DNA of 64,000 nucleotides. Origin: Earliella scabrosa. Taxonomy: Eukaryota; Basidiomycota; Agaricomycetes; Polyporales; Polyporaceae. The position numbers and the translations under genes were made by a program. The notes under the pieces were generated by a model that had not been told where the DNA came from, did no database searches, and saw only the letters and a list, made by a program, of their open reading frames with translations. The stretch lies in contig JABYQQ010000002.1 of NCBI GenBank assembly GCA_022605405.1, positions 2,728,001 through 2,792,000 of the forward strand, given 5' to 3'. The stretch's first letter is position 1. Each line of letters begins with the position of its first letter. This document shows, one piece after another, positions 32,905 to 43,461 of this stretch.

Positions 32905-34556
32905 CCACATCAATCTCATCGCTTTCACTGGGACATGCCTCAAGACTACGCGAGAGGCTTTCTGAACACACACGGGAGCTCAGTACACACTGCTCAGTTC
33001 AGCAAATGCCTAGACACTCAGGAGAAGAAGATAGGAAATGAGTTGGATTCGAACAGACTGACGGGGAGAAGATGGAGACGTTGACGAGGCTCATTTTGGT
33101 ACGTCTGCCGTTGCGTTCTGCGCGGTCTCATCTCTCGCGCGAACGCAGTTGATCTCCGAAGGGCGTTGCCTAGCTCGTCCAGAACGTTGCGTCTACAAGA
33201 GATCCGAAGTCTGGTGTACATATATCTCCTGCGCTGCATATCGCACGAGCCCGATCTCGTGCTGCTCTCGGCACGTTTCAAAGGGACCTCTCGGACTCTA
33301 ATCCCCCTCATCCACGCCATGGCCCTCCGCGTCCGGTCTGGAATGAGGTGCCTATGATCGGGAGCATCGTCATGTTTGCTGTCAAGAAGTGCGCCGCGGA
33401 TCCAGGTCATACGTCCAAAAGACCGAATATCCAAGCTTTATCGGTCAGTAGTGCTCCTCTCTGCATGGATATACACTAGCCAGTGACCGCGAGACAATAT
33501 AGACACCACTCGCCAGCCTGACCGACCTCATTGAAGTTATCTCCACCCTTCTGAAGAACCAGTGGCCGCTCTCGAGGCATCGCGTTCGAGGCGGTCTCCC
33601 ACACGACTACACCTACTGCACCAGCACTACTGGCGGCTGTGTAGGACGTTGATCGACATGGACAAGTGGGAGCTGATCTCATGAGTTGGCTCGTCCGATA
33701 TCCGCGCGTTATGCTCCCCCGGGCGTCGACGGGCAGAGGGTTCGATGGATGTCGAGGTCTACGATGACCTGAGTTTGCTGATCACGTTTTCGGAAACCCT
33801 CTTCCAATCGCAGAACCCTGCCGTATGTACGTGCTCGCTATTACGAAGTCTTGGATGCCGAGCAGGTCGTTGTAGCTGTTGCACGGGCATTCTAGTATCT
33901 GGCACGGCCGTCAGAATTGCCGAATATTGTCCCGCCGCTTCTCCAACTGCTCTATATGTCGCCAGAGGTGGAGCGCGCCGTGCTCACCAATCTAGTCCTC
34001 GCCTCAAAGGCTCTATCCATCAGTCGAACGGGAGGGAGCGACGCACCATGCCCAACCCTGGACTGCTACTGGGCAGGAAGTTCTTGCGAAATGTCATACC
34101 CGATTCCTCGTGCGCGGGGCTTGCGCGCAATCGTGTCTCTGGAGAATTATCCATTGCTCCTGAGGGAGTTCATCGTGAGTAGATACTGGAACTGACTCAG
34201 ATTTCATGCTGCTCACACCGTGATTGTCAAGTGCTATGCGGACTACATGGACGACGACCTCGCCGCGGAGTCAATACTTAGAAGGCATCGGTCCCATTGC
34301 ACGCGTGGTCCTGAATCCACAGCGGAATGCCTGTCATCGCTAATGTCATTATGCAGAGCGGTAAGGTGTCAAGGTAGTCCCTTTGACAGCCCCCTCTAAC
34401 CCATTTTGTAGACGCGATCGCGACCCTCGTCATGAAGTCGTTCATCCAAATCCGCTTGCAGCAACGGCTGAATGCCATTGCATCCGGAGCCCTCCCTCCA
34501 CAATCCCTCTCCCCCGCTCCCCTCTGCCGGCTGGTGTCCAAGCTGTCCCGGGAATA
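32905..34556 (+). pseudogene. APL6: AP-3 complex beta subunit, degenerate 5' fragment
   Basis: Pieces in the order of AP-3 beta adaptin are spread over three frames: SRLRERLSEHTREL (N-terminus, about 32935), LVYIYLLRCISHEPDLVLL (about 33206), IHAMALRVRSGMR, VPMIGSIVMFAVKKCAADP (about 33352), LTDLIEVISTLLK (about 33515), LHLLHQHYWRLCRTLIDMD (about 33615), ETLFQSQNPAV (about 33792), SELPNIVPPLLQLLYMSPEV then AVLTNLVLASKAL (about 33910-34017), YADYMDDDLAAES (about 34232), PESTAECLSSLM (about 34312) and LVMKSFIQIRLQQ (about 34425). That is roughly the first half of the usual adaptin trunk. At least six frame changes and stops break it. Splice signals remain, for example GTACGT...AACGCAG at 33099-33147, so it came from genomic DNA, not mRNA. 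AP-3 sorts cargo from Golgi/endosome to the vacuole; this copy cannot. Confidence 0.8.
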
Positions 34557-35601
34557 GGAACTCTCAGTACCTTCTGCCGTGTACCTATTGCCTTAGGTGT
34601 TGACTACGAACCGTATCCCGAAGACATGCACGCTCTCGTACCAGATTGACAAGTTAATTGTAACTTTACCAGTTCGTCGACTCATATCACCGCACAATAC
34701 CGGTACCCACCACGCGCTGCATACTCCCCTGGAACCAACTTACACTTCCTACCCAACTAGGGGTGAGTCTTGAGATTGCGAGTTCCTCGCCCGCTTATTC
34801 ACATACCAAGGGTGTACTTGGTCCGCGTTGCCGATTGAATGCCAGATGACTCATCATGAGTCCCTGCTGAGGCCGACCGTGACGGATCGTTCGAGCAACG
34901 AGATGTGAAGAGGTCAAGTGAAAGGTACTCACACGTTTGCCCTGGTTCAATGCAGCGCACAACAGCTTTCGGGTATAGGCGAGTCACGTAGGGCGAGTCG
35001 CCGACAGCATCCACTGATATATTCACACGCGACTACAGCCGTCCTTAGTAGCTCTTCGTTGCTATGTCGAGTTTGAGTATCGAAGGCAATCGCTCACCCA
35101 AGAACGATGAATGTAGGAAATTCCCTCCTCCTAGCGAGGCAAGCTCTGACATTCATCGCCGTCTGACGATCACGTTCCTTATATTCAATGTTCATGGTCA
35201 GTACCGAAGTAACGCAATCTGAACAGTGAAGACCTGGTGTCCGACATGAAGCTTGCCTGGCTGTATCTAGGTTGAACCTCAGCATCGCCCCGCCCATTGC
35301 GCGAACCTTTCATCGCTTCGTAAGCCCTCACATCGCTCCCAGGGCGGACTTCTCCAGTACTCATGAATCTCCGCACACCGTTCCATCTGCTTTCTCACCT
35401 CCCCTAGCGTTAGCACCACCTCCGAAAGCACAACGTGTCCAGACGCCTTATGTCAGTCGCTCGCGTGGCGTTGTGCAGGCGCTTTCGATCATGATCCAGG
35501 CCAGAGGCTTGCTCTTACTCCTTCGCCCATCCTCGTTCTGCGGCGTGACGCGCTCTCTCACTCACATCTCTTGCATTCCGCACCAGCTCATTTCCGTGGG
35601 G
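34557..35601. other. Intergenic stretch
   Basis: No supported gene. The region just before 35602 is pyrimidine-rich and may be the promoter and leader of the following gene. Confidence 0.3.
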
Positions 35602-37050
35602 ATGGCCACCGTAAGCGTCCTGGACGCTGTTGTTCAAGTTCGCAAGAAGGACTCCGAAGTGCGCGCCGCAGCTTCCGAATTCGATTCTGCGCTAAACAAG
35701 TGAGTGTTGTTCATCTGTCCTCCACATTTGGTACTGAGGCCCACAGACTGCGAACCACCTATCTTCTGCAGGCCGATACTAGCACGTGGCCCGCAAGTGT
35801 AGCCGCAACGCTCGAGCTCGAGAACAAAGACCGCCGTTTCGAATTGCGTAGAAGTACGCGGCGCCTCTCGTTGAAACTGTACAAAATGTATCGCGACGAC
35901 CCGGTGTCCGCAAGCGATGATGGGGAACAGAGTGAGACTGTGAATGAGTGGTCTTTGATACTTCACGGTGAGCCACTCGATGATCTTGAGCTCAGCTGCG
36001 GTCTAATGAGAGATTGCAGGTTCTGATAGCGACAAGAGCGATGCCACGAAAAAGTGCTCAAAAGATGAGGCGTTGAAGTACGACCAGGTCGACTTGATGC
36101 CCGATCTCCTGAAGAGGATTGATGAGGCACTGACTCTTTGTGCGTCCGTCGAGGACCTGCATGTCCGGGTAAGCTGGACTCGGCAGTTCAGATTTACGAG
36201 TTTGTTCATTGACTCCCTCAATACCATGTGCTAGGTAGAGGTTATCCACAGTAGTCGTCTTGCACGTGGCGATTTGCCTCCCCGAAGTCGTGCTCTATTG
36301 CATCGTGCAGTGCCGAGGAACCGCATGGAATCACAGCAGATTGCTCAATACGGACGGTCGATTCAGGAGACCATGAACAAGTGGTCTCCGTACTTCGCTG
36401 CTCTAGTGACCAAGGTTCGGATGCTATCAATCACATTTGACAACTCGCTAATTCTGACTAGGTACACCGCGATCGATTGCTTGACGCTATTCAAGCCGGG
36501 AAGATCCCCAAGTCCAGATTCCTGCAGGGCGCTGCGCCGTTGTGTGGCCGTCTTGCCGAACTACAGCGCATCCGTGACTCAGCCGTTAACGAGGGCACTC
36601 GGTTGGCGTTTCAGCAAGAGACGGTATGGCTCTCTGTCAGCGGATGCCCGGTTCCTTCGTCACTGCTGCATGAAGACCTGCTCGAGTACAACGATCTGAT
36701 TTCGGCTGTGACTGCTTTGCGTCCTCAGATTGATAGTGTGATTGGCCAGTTTGATGTGCGTCTCTACGTTCTTGTCCAAGCACGTTATCTTGTCTGACTT
36801 TGTGCAGGAGCTCCAATCACTTGCCCAATCCCCGACCGTAGTTCGTGGTCCCCACGGGGTTGACGTAAACCTCGACAGCTTTGTAGAAGCATACGAGGAA
36901 TACCACAAGCTACAGGGCACGCTCAATTCCACTCTTAAGGTACACGTGCGAGTTTCTTAGATTTTGACTTGGCTGACGAGCATTATCTAGTTGGGCAAAA
37001 AGCTGATGGAGCGCCTTCAGAATGACCTCGCGAAATTGTCCGAGGCATGA
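35602..37050 (+). CDS. Helical hypothetical protein, seven exons, 377 aa
   Basis: Exons 35602-35699, 35747-35967, 36020-36168, 36235-36414, 36462-36755, 36808-36939 and 36991-37050 join in phase to exactly 378 codons with good GT...AG sites. The protein is charged and nearly all helical. Segments are DAVVQVRKKDSEVRAAASEF, ELRRSTRRLSLKLYKMYRDD, MPDLLKRIDEALTLCASVED, RRLAELQRIRD-like AELQRIRDSAVNEGTRLAF, and a C-terminal coiled coil ending LGKKLMERLQNDLAKLSEA. There is no membrane segment or enzyme motif. It is intact although surrounded by gene fragments, so it may still be expressed. Not recognised. Confidence 0.6.
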
Positions 37051-37079
37051 GGAGATGAGACGTTACCAGTCGTTCTTGA

Positions 37080-37396
37080 CTACGAAGTCGCTGAAGTAGT
37101 GTGTGTTTGTATGAGGACGAATCCATCAGGTTTAGGGACACCGGCGAGAACATGGCGACCTGAGAAACTCAAACAGTAACCGAATTGCGTTTGATGTGGG
37201 GTGTCAGGCTCGTCGAGCTCGTCGAGGGTGTCGGAGGGCGGTAGTGAGTCTCTGTCCATGTCGTCTTCGCTCTTGCGTTTCCAATCCACGATCTGAGGAG
37301 TGCCCGAGTTAAATCGGTGAGTAGGCCAGGAATGCTGTATGGCCTAGTATGTATCCCCGCGGCGGTGGCTCTAGCCTCTAGATATTGCAACCCCAA
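37080..37396 (-). CDS. Uncharacterised minus-strand ORF
   Basis: The frame 37080-37289 reads DWKRKSEDDMDRDSLPPSDT then QFGYCLSFSGRHVLAGVPK and looks protein-like. A second frame extends to 37396. It may be the 3' exon of a gene on the minus strand, converging on the gene that ends at 37050. No start or family is clear. Confidence 0.3.
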
Positions 37397-37599
37397 CCTG
37401 CGCTCACGACGGCGAGTGCGCGTCGGGCTGCTTCAACACCGGCGAGTACGCTTGTACGATGGTAGCTCAGGAGCGACGGTGTTTGCGGCTGCGGCTTAAC
37501 TTTAGTTGCGTTCTGCAGACCGGGCGGACCGGACTGCTCTCATTGACGCCCACGGGCCGGATGTGAGATCTAGAATGTCTCTGGCGTCTTGCGCTACAG

Positions 37600-39176
37600 A
37601 CTACTTACAGTTAAGCATCTCCTCGCCTCCCGCCTACTACGCCAGCCTTGGACTCCGATTTTCCCAGTCGACTCTCAGAGAGACCGCGCATCCTTGGGAT
37701 CCTTCTGGAGCTGCATCTTCGCAGCAGTCCGCTGGGGTCCTGGACCGACAGCTTAATGTTCGGAGCGACGCGCTCAGCTACCTCGACTTGGTCAAACTGC
37801 AGTTGGCGGAGCAGCCGGAGGTGTACAATAACTTCTCACATATATCAAGGACCTCAAGAGCCGGATGTGAGTGTTCCTCCCTCTTACTCCTCCTTTACGG
37901 CGGTGCATGCACTTGTTACTGTAACCCATCCTTTCTCGATCGCCTACAATGATTAACTCGCTCCCCCTCTGTGCACAGTATCGATAGTCAGGAGTCATTG
38001 ACGCAAATCGGGAGCCTCTTCATCTCACGCAGGACATGAGTTCGTGCAGTTTCTACCAGCTGAATCCATGCCGCGGGAAGAGCCCTCGCGCGTCACGAAA
38101 TTGGAGGCAACGCGCTCGGCGAGGTCGTTGAAGAAGGCCTAGTTCGCTGCTGCAGTCTCGCAGAAGAGTGAAGCAGAAAACTGTGGAGCACGAGGAGAAG
38201 AAGGATCCAGCACTTTAAGGCAACCTTGACCAAGGTGAGTAGCCATGTCTCATGCGCTAAGTCGGGGAAGCAGAAGGCGCAAACTCGTGCATTGAGCGAA
38301 GCCTTATCTCCGACACTGGCTCAACGTCAAGCAGCAGCTACCCCTCCATCACCCCTTCGCGCACTCCCGCAACTGCCCCAACAGACCTTTAATTCTTCAC
38401 CTCGTGAACATCAACGACTTGTACGTCGCCGTCCATTCCAGTTCCTATCCAGCTCTCTGATCCCATGCGCTCGAACGATGAGGTGCATTCCTTCGATGGT
38501 GTCAAACACGCTTTAGATAGTCGCGAGCCCTAAAACGAGTCCCTCAAGCTCGTCGACTTATACTCAGGTCACGACAAATCCTTGTGGGCGTAAGTCTTTC
38601 CTCGGAGAGGGCGAGCTCTCGGCAAACTCATGACATAGTTCAAGGAGATCTTCCGATGTGATCTGACGGAGGAGCAGACGTCAGCGTTGGAGGAGTCATG
38701 GATGCGGGCTATGGGTGTACTGGACCGCCCGAATCGCAACCAGCTTCACACTCGCTGTCGGAAGCTGCCCGCCTATGTACGTATCATACCAAATGGGTTG
38801 GTGATCTACTCATGTATCTTCAATGTCCAGTGTTCTAGCAGATGTGCAACGCCGTGCTGAACTCCCAACCAACCTTCGCGAGCGAGGAGGCTGGGCTCAA
38901 GCACACAGGAAGAACGTCTGCGAGGAGGCGCTGCATCGGAACGAAGAAGAACGATACGAGTAAGACTTCCCGCGCCATTCAGGTGCTCGAGCCGTTGAAC
39001 CAAACGATCGCGCAGCTGTCGCAAGAGGATCACGCGAACGTCAAGCTGAATCCCAACATCGGCGGAGTAGGGAAGGCGATCCACCAGCATGTCATCAAAA
39101 AGATCTACTGGCGTGACATCGGCATTGGTGTCTGGAATGTCATGGAGGTGTCTGCGGTCACGATCTTGTGAGTGTT
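37600..39176 (+). pseudogene. SIN3: SIN3 transcriptional corepressor, degenerate 5' part
   Basis: The first paired amphipathic helix (PAH) domain is seen as SDALSYLDLVKLQLAEQ then PEVYN and, one frame over, IKDLKSRI (37763-37861). A later PAH gives DEVHSFDGVKHALDS and LKLVDLYS (38477-38570), then FKEIF. The conserved region after the PAH domains gives GVLDRPNRNQLHTR (about 38715), EALHRNEEERYE (about 38928), IQVLEPLNQTIAQLSQ, VKLNPNIGGVGKAIHQH and VIKKIYWRDIGIGV (38979-39140). Frame shifts and stops occur between blocks, and intron-like GT...AG segments remain. SIN3 is the scaffold of the Rpd3-type histone deacetylase complex. The copy is interrupted at about 39176 by fragments of other genes and resumes at about 40590. 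Confidence 0.8.
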
Positions 39177-39248
39177 CGTCTGGCTAAAGCAGAACCACGC
39201 ACAATGACCGTGATCGATGAAGTATGTTTCGCAATCCTGCTCTAGGTC

Positions 39249-39575
39249 ACTGACGAGCTATATACATACAAGCTTCGACTAGAGATAGACCTCAAACCGA
39301 CGAGAAATATGGGCGGAGATGATCGCGTGATTTCATCCTGGGGCGAGGAAACGAGACATCCATTTCTGTCGCTTTCGGTTGTCAACTTCCTGGCGCAACT
39401 GCCGGTACATCTCTCAGAGGTGGGGGTGGGAGGGAAGCTGCTGTTACGACTGGCGGCACGGAAATTCGGTCTCGTAGGAACTCGGTGCTGTAGAAGAATA
39501 GAGCGATGCAATCTGGAAGCCATTCGGCCAACATGGCTCGAGACGGGGATAGAAGGGCGATTTATTCCTATCTAA
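39249..39575 (+). pseudogene. Asparagine-synthetase-domain protein (ASNSD1-like), C-terminal fragment
   Basis: The plus frame reads NMGGDDRVISSWGEETRHPF, LSLSVVNFLAQLP, EVGVGGKLLLRLAARKFGLV and then, slightly altered, the Lys/Arg-rich end of the family. These match the last part of asparagine synthase domain-containing protein 1, in which the GRDDR...RYPFLS and KLLLRLAA blocks are diagnostic. Only about 100 residues are present and no ATP-binding part is seen, so it is a fragment. It lies between the two halves of the SIN3 copy, in the same orientation. Confidence 0.7.
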
Positions 39576-39942
39576 CAGTCGACACGAATAGATGACCAAC
39601 GTTGGTGTAGTCCTCCTTCAGCTGTCCTAGTTCACTCGAAGATGTAGACACCATGATAGCTCGTCGTTTGGCAACATGACACGTAAGACCAGGGATGTTC
39701 AAAGTGCCGAGTCGGGACTACCAAGTTCGGCAGATCCGAATCGGGTCCACGTGGGAGAAGCCGAGAGTGCGCCTTTCCACTTTTCTTGATCCTGGCTCTC
39801 TCCTTGCTGTCCTCTTTCGTTCCCTCATGTCTTCCGCGCAGCTGGCCGACCGTGTCATAGGTTGGCAACTCCAATGGTAGTCTTCTTGCGCTGGAGTGAT
39901 ACTGACGAGATTCTCGCAGTGCCGGTCGCTGTCGCGGCAGCG

Positions 39943-40590
39943 GCCTTCCAGGCCAGCATCTACGACGTTCCGGGAGGTTACAGAGCAGTGATGCTTGACA
40001 AGTTCTCAGGGGTGAAGGACAAGGTGCGTGATATCGTAGTGTCTCCCTAGCCACCTATCTTATACTGGACGCGTTCAGGGCACTCACTTCCTCGTGCCTT
40101 GGCTTCAAATGGCCATCCTCTATGACTGCCGCATCAAGTCCAGGGTGAGCCCAAATCTCGTTGCTCGAGTCTCTCAGGTGCTCAAAGCCCGTTCAGAACA
40201 TCTACCTCCGTGTGCACTCACGACCGGACATCGACCACCTCCCAAGAATCTACCAGAGCCTCGGTTTGGACTACGACGGGAGGGTGTTGCGTTCAATTGG
40301 AACTGAAGTGCTGAAGAGCATTGTTGACGCGGCTGACGTGATCACGCAGCGCGAAGTGGTGCGTGCAATCCCGTGTGTCTCTGCCCGAGGGCCAGGGCTT
40401 GACCGCGCGGACAGGTGTCATTCCTTCATTCGTGAAAACGTGCAGGACAGTTCAACATCACGTTGGAAGATGCGTCTATCACCCACCTCGCGTTCGGCAA
40501 GTTGGTCCCCAGTTGAATGTCATCCTGTCTGTATGTCGCTGATCGTGGAATCACGTACAGGAATTCACTCAGGCACTCAAACCGGAGAGC
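39943..40590 (+). pseudogene. PHB1: Prohibitin-1, internal fragment
   Basis: Blocks appear in the order of mitochondrial prohibitin 1: VPGGYRAVMLDKFSGVKDK (39967-40023), an intron-like GTGCGT...TTCAG, THFLVPWLQMAILYDCRIK (40082-40138), [19 protein letters not shown] and [14 protein letters not shown] (40222-40327), [20 protein letters not shown] (about 40471-40500) and EFTQALK (40561-40580). It stops there and the reading turns into SIN3 sequence. The amino-terminal membrane anchor and the C-terminal coiled coil are missing. Prohibitin forms ring assemblies in the inner mitochondrial membrane; this fragment cannot function. Confidence 0.8.
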
Positions 40591-41400
40591 GGAGCGCGAG
40601 TGGGACAAGGTCTGGCGCGGGATCGACGCGCGCAATTGCCACAAGTCGCTAGACAACCAGGCGGCAACGGACACGAAGGCGATCACGCAGAAGGGCTTCG
40701 TGACGCAGGTCGAGGCCGTGCGCGACGAGCAGGGCGTCACGCGTGCGTCGCTCGTCGGCCCCTTTTTGGCGCGCACGAAGCCGAGTCGCCAGCTCGAAGA
40801 GCCGAATTTCGCTACTTAACCGGATGAAGACCGAAATGTTGCCCTGGTCCTTGGCCCCTCTCTTCTCCCTGTTCGATTCCAGGGTTACAACGCCTTCGTT
40901 CCGCATCACGGGACTGGGGCGATGGAGAGCGAGGATGTCGACATGAGGAGCGGGAACGGGAGCACCACTTCGAGGTTGGGGAACACAAGGGGCGGCGGGA
41001 GCAATGCCGGAGACTTGTACAAGAACGAAAGGCGGAAGCGGCATCCCTACACCGTCGCGCTTGGCACTCCTAGCGCCTTTGAAAGCGATGCAGACAATCA
41101 ATCTGCGACGCGACGACGGGGCAGCCTTATTCGTTCTGTCGCGGGTACTCAAGTCTCAAGGTACGTGGTGCCTTTCTCGTGAATGCTGTCGACAGCTACC
41201 GATACTCATGATAGATGTTCTTCTCTTCTCGTGACTGCATCTGTTCAAGAGCCTCGCGAAGGAGATGTCGGATCGGCGGGACGACCCGTTCAAGCTAAAC
41301 TCGAGCTGCCTTGACCAAGCTGGCCCCTGGGTGTCAGGCTCGTCCACTCGTCGCACTTTCACGACTTCATGCGATCGTGCGAGAGGTGGTATCGTCTTCG
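40591..41400 (+). pseudogene. SIN3: SIN3, degenerate 3' part
   Basis: The SIN3 similarity lost at 39176 resumes with [20 protein letters not shown] (40591-40650), ITQKGFVTQVEAVRDEQ (about 40681-40731) and RASLVGPFLART. An acidic/Gly linker follows (EDVDMRSGNGSTTS, about 40927), then LHLFKSLAKEMSDRRDDPF (about 41247) and SHFHDFMRSCERWY (about 41350). These blocks occur in this order in the C-terminal half of fungal SIN3. Stops and frame changes separate them. After about 41400 no SIN3 sequence is recognisable. Confidence 0.75.
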
Positions 41401-41403
41401 TTG

Positions 41404-42500
41404 GCCTATACTGCCCTGTACCCACGGGGTCTGCGCGGCACCTCGTGTCCTTTCTGTGATCACCCTCACTTGAACGGCATGATTCACACGCCTGAGCGCG
41501 GCTGGTACTTCTGCTACCTACCGACGATGAAGTTGCAGGCCCCCGACATGACGAAGAACTGCTCGGAGGAGTGGGAGCAGCTGCGATCACCGTGCATCGT
41601 GGCGACTGCCTGTCCAGCGTCGGTCGGTCAGTTCACCTCGTTCCTGCAGCAGCCGGCGAAGCAGCGCGTCGAGGTTATCCCGCGGGTCCGTCACTACGCA
41701 AGCTGTACGGATCCAGTTCGCCTCGCCGCCTCGTCCAAAGGTGTTGTTTGTTCTCTGCATCAGGGACTCGCCGATGCCAGCGCGGAGGCATGCACTTTAC
41801 CATGGTGGATGTGTGTTCTTCCTGGTCGAGATTGACACGCAGGCTCACTCCATGTGCCTGCTGTGCTGTGTAAGGAAGAGCAGGGTCTATTTGTACTGAG
41901 TAGTACGTGTCAAGTATCCCGGTATGTTACTGCCATTCTGCCTGCAGGTGCCTATACTCACATCATCGCGTCCTTGCAGATAACCCCGAGCCGGATCTGG
42001 GACGGATTCAACATGGACATCGCTCACATGAGTCTTCCTCCACCGTACACGCAAGCGTTGTTCGTCGACCTCAGACGCTTCATACCTGGACAATCGGACG
42101 ATGTTGCACTCAACAGAGCAACGGTATTTGTGCCTACTGCCCCGACACTTCCCCCTGCCGGTCCTAGCGACTATCACTCGCCAACGGTAGCGCCGCTCAC
42201 CCTCGATCCATGCATCTGCCATCCATCCCCCGTGCACACTCGCGTCCGCACTCACACTCACTTGGGAATTCGCAGTATCCTATACTTGAACCCGCATAAG
42301 TCACCCCCATGACTCAGTCTCTCAACGTGCACGAGCCTGCGCGTTGGCAGCGTCCCCCGGCACCGTTCACGTCGCCCCCGGTTCGGGTCCTCCTCGCCGT
42401 CCACGTTCGCGCGGGATCAGCCCGTGTCGGATCATCCGACTCCTTGGTCCCGCCTGAGCCACTACCGGAGTCCCCGAACTCGGCCGCGCCCCAGACAGAC
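41404..42500 (+). pseudogene. Unassigned ORFs after the SIN3 fragment
   Basis: Protein-like plus-strand stretches are CPFCDHPHLNGMIHTPERGW (about 41447-41506) and IWDGFNMDIAHMSLPPPYTQ (about 41995-42055). They may be further gene fragments like those upstream. Neither is recognised, and the rest is low-complexity Pro/Thr/Ser sequence. Confidence 0.2.
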
Positions 42501-43461
42501 GAATAAGAAGTCAAGAGAACGAGACGCACGCGTGTCGAGATGGGAGGTAGGGATGAATGCCCGGAAGCGTGCGCGCTGAGCGTGCATCTTGTCTGCCCCC
42601 ACCCAAGATGTCGCCGACGCTGTAGTCTGTGTCGGGTGTCTCATCGTTGAGGAATCGGGAATCGCGCACACGGCGCGCACTCGGTATGAGTGCTCCCTTG
42701 TCATCCTTGGAGTACCGAAACTAATATACGTTGCAGGCGGCTCGGCGCTTGTGATTCATCCCTGACGAGCGTCGTCGAACCTAACAAGAAGTTGTGACCT
42801 TCAATCCTGTGGTTATCTATTCTGAAGCCTGTAATACAACCATTATTATCCTTCGTTTCGTTCATCGAGTGCCCAATGAGCACATATTTCAGTGAGTGAG
42901 CTGTCTCCACACTTCAAGACAAGGGATGACAGGAGCCGCATCCCCAAAGATGCATTCCGCTTGTCGCAGGGGTTGTGTGCGGCTGAACGGGCGATAGCCG
43001 CGCGATGCGCAGCTCCGTATCCATCATATCCGCCACTTCGCCCCTTTCCATCGGGAACGAGCTCCGTTTACTCTTTCCGTCGTCCCTTGTGAGCTCGTCC
43101 GCCCTATCCGCGTCATCCGCAACCATTGCGGGCAACCATTGCGGGAGGGTCTATGACGACGCTGCAAATGTCGATGTCACTTGCATCGACATCCTTCCCA
43201 AGAGCTGTGATTGGCTAAGACAAGAATGCAGCATCGCTCGTGGCTCGACTCCTGCATCCGCGCGGATGAACAGGTGCCGTTCGGCACTCAATTTGTTGTC
43301 CCGCGCGAGTTGTTGATTAAGGCTGAATTGCCGCCTGTCGCCCTCACTCCGCTGTGGAGCTGGAAAGGGGCTGTCTCAGCGTACTTATACCGATTGCCCT
43401 CTAGGATCTCCCACTACCACAGCACACATTCGCAACACAAGTCAACCCGCCAACTTCCAGT

